From assembly GCF_003672135.1 (NCBI RefSeq), contig NC_039511.1, forward strand, positions 8,830,464-8,894,463: DNA of 64,000 bases, given 5' to 3'. The DNA comes from Ooceraea biroi. Its lineage: Eukaryota > Arthropoda > Insecta > Hymenoptera > Formicidae. The position numbers and the translations under genes were made by a program. Below are positions 62,006 to 64,000 of the stretch, in pieces. The notes beneath the pieces are model-generated. The model was given only the letters and a program-made list of their open reading frames with translations. It was not told the origin of the DNA and did not search any database. How positions within the stretch are numbered: the stretch's first letter is position 1; every line of letters starts with the position of its first letter.

Positions 62006-64000
62006 CGTCCGAATAAAAGGACTAAATGAACGAAGATAAATTTGTCCTAGTATCCTTCGCATTGAGGTACGTATGTTTTGTATAAATTGAAATATAAAAC
62101 TTATTTGATAAATGAACTTTGCTGCTATAAGTAGACGGACAGTAAAATCTATTATGTTCTAGAGTCTTTAACTTCTTTAAGCTTCGTGAAAAACATCTAG
62201 ATACATATGTTTCAGATATAAGTACAGCAGAAAAATAACAAGAGGTAAAATCTGCGCAGCAGAAACGTAAAAAGGATCCAGCAATAGTTGAACATAAATT
62301 TAGACATAACAGCATTTATGCGCGCTGTAGAAAAGAGAATAAATATAAGTCGACAATTGGCATGAAGAGAATGAGTAGCGTAAACGTAATGGGGCAGGCT
62401 CCGCAGGCTGCGACATTTCGTTCTTTCTTCGTTGCGGAAACGATATCGTAATAATTATACGTGGTAAGCTTGGAAACGTTGCGCGTGCTGCACTTTTTCA
62501 TTTCACAATCGTATCGTATTAACAGTTGTAGCTAACACGATTTAGCTTGTCCGGTGATAGATGCAATTCGGAAGCTACGGGCGCGATAACGCCTCGGCGG
62601 ATTACGCGCTGCCGTTTCAAGGCTTATTTATTCCGAGTAGCGATTGTGACGCAGCATTACCGGGCGGTAAAATAGGCGGTGCGATATTCGAGCGTGCTGT
62701 TGAATAATAACGCTATACGTTATGCTCCCATATGTCGCCGTCAGGCCGCTTCTCGCAAACGGCTCCGAAGGAAACGAGCGTGGAAACACTGACTTTTGTT
62801 ACTACATCGCTGACAGAACATGCCGCGCCCGCGTGGCATACGCAATTCATATATGCGTGTACCGACACACACGTACACATACGCACACATATGCATATCA
62901 ACCCCCGCGACGTACGAGCGCGAGTGCCGGCACTCGTGCGCAGACTTCCATCGTGGATTTTGAATATTCATACTTCTGCTGTTATATTACATATCGGCCG
63001 ACCAGGTGTACCTCGCGTATCGCGCTATCGTAAGTAGCGACCGCCATTATTACGATACGTACTGTTGCGAGCGCAATAAAATTTAATTCACGATATTTCA
63101 CTAACCAGCGTCTCGATCGATTCGATCGATCGTGATCGCCACGCACATCTTCAAGACGTTCACGCTCACGTACGTGCGCATGCGAGTGTTAATCTTGCTG
63201 CAACGTGCAACATCCAGTTTTCAGATTTATCTTGGCGAGAGCGATACCTTATCGCAACACCGTAAAGATAGGCGCGACCTTACGCGAAGCGTGACCCAGG
63301 TGAGGCCGCGCTGATATAAATTACATAGACCTTACGTGTTCTCTCTCTCTTTCTCTCTGTGTGTGATACGGGGTAGCCTACCCTCTCATACAGACCACCG
63401 TATATAGATAGACGGCACCACGCAGGTTCGGACCATGCGCGGACTAAGTGCGTGTAACGAGATCCTGGGTATTGTGGCCTGGATAGGTCTGTTGTTACGG
63501 TTGTAATCACCGTAACGTATGCCATGCGGCTTGCGTCAATGTTGACCCCCGTGGTCACGCATACGCTTCACCGCTGCGACGGCGAATCCTTCGCGTAACG
63601 TCGTCTTTGGTTCTCGTGGGATTAAAGAGATTCCGGTCTCTCCCCGAGATCGGACATCGTCTTCAAGCGGTCGCTTATCTTCCGACGATCGCACCCTCGT
63701 TCGTGCGAGCGTGAGATATCGCCCATCGGCACGGACGCGTGGTATCCTCGTCCGATATAAAGCCCGTCATTCAATCATCAGTGAATGGATTAATTCTGGA
63801 CTTTTTTTGCGATTTATCTCGTTGTTTCTATGACGACGCGACGCGGACGATTTCGCGGAGAATTTTAATGGTTCGATGTGCCGAGGGTGAGTTTACTGTT
63901 GCGCTGTTGCTTCCATCCGGTTTACGAGTTTCCGACCAAGGGAATCTCTGATAATGTCGGCACATCTTGGTCGTGATTCCATACTCAGCGGTAGAGTTAC
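62006..64000. other. Gene-free right end
   Basis: Contains a CA/CGTACA-rich tract around 62860-62900 and a CT/GT tract around 63338-63366. No gene is recognised. Confidence 0.45.

Noticed and set aside
63600..63650. TCTTTGGTTCTCG similar to the start of miR-9
   Set aside because: The match ends after nine bases and no complementary arm is present.
1..64000. CRISPR arrays, bacterial operons, ribosome binding sites, rRNA and tRNA genes
   Set aside because: The sequence is eukaryotic. No regular spacer array, no tRNA A/B box pair with a cloverleaf and no rRNA core sequence was found by eye.

Overview
The window looks like gene-poor nuclear DNA from an insect, most likely a hymenopteran and perhaps an ant. 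The grounds are mosaic base composition (AT-rich stretches broken by CpG-rich islands with no CpG depletion), long GA/CT tracts, foldback DNA transposons with TA target sites, and an insect-type mir-1 hairpin. The species is inferred. No complete protein-coding gene can be supported. Nearly all open frames overlap others on both strands and match no family I recognise.

The best-supported gene is the muscle microRNA mir-1 on the + strand (hairpin 10771-10847), which has the complete conserved 3p arm and a well-paired 5p arm. It lies in a CpG-rich stretch of about 10.08-11.3 kb that probably holds the promoter and exon of the primary transcript. Several E-boxes and one MEF2-like site surround it. 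A consensus splice donor begins 3 nt past the hairpin base.

The second RNA candidate is at about 51.07-51.43 kb (+). Its ordered motifs and helices match nuclear RNase P RNA: CR-I, CR-III, P10, P12, CR-IV, and a CR-V-like partner that rebuilds helix P4 with the bulged U. I consider this the most interesting unannotated object in the window, but it needs a covariance-model search.

Mobile and structured DNA: a TIR element with a nested inverted repeat (335-1490), a 1.1-kb foldback element with two 520-bp arms (51984-53097), and a 275-bp near-perfect hairpin (53491-53765). Together with the RNase P-like RNA, the last two make 51-53.8 kb unusually rich in structure. A diverged local duplication lies at about 61.3 and 61.85 kb.

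Weak protein candidates: a possible secreted six-cysteine peptide without an ATG (25146-25394, +), a possible transmembrane last exon (7825-8013, -), and a 250-codon open frame (7189-7938, +) that overlaps that exon. The rest of the window reads as intergenic or long-intron sequence with simple repeats and short palindromes.
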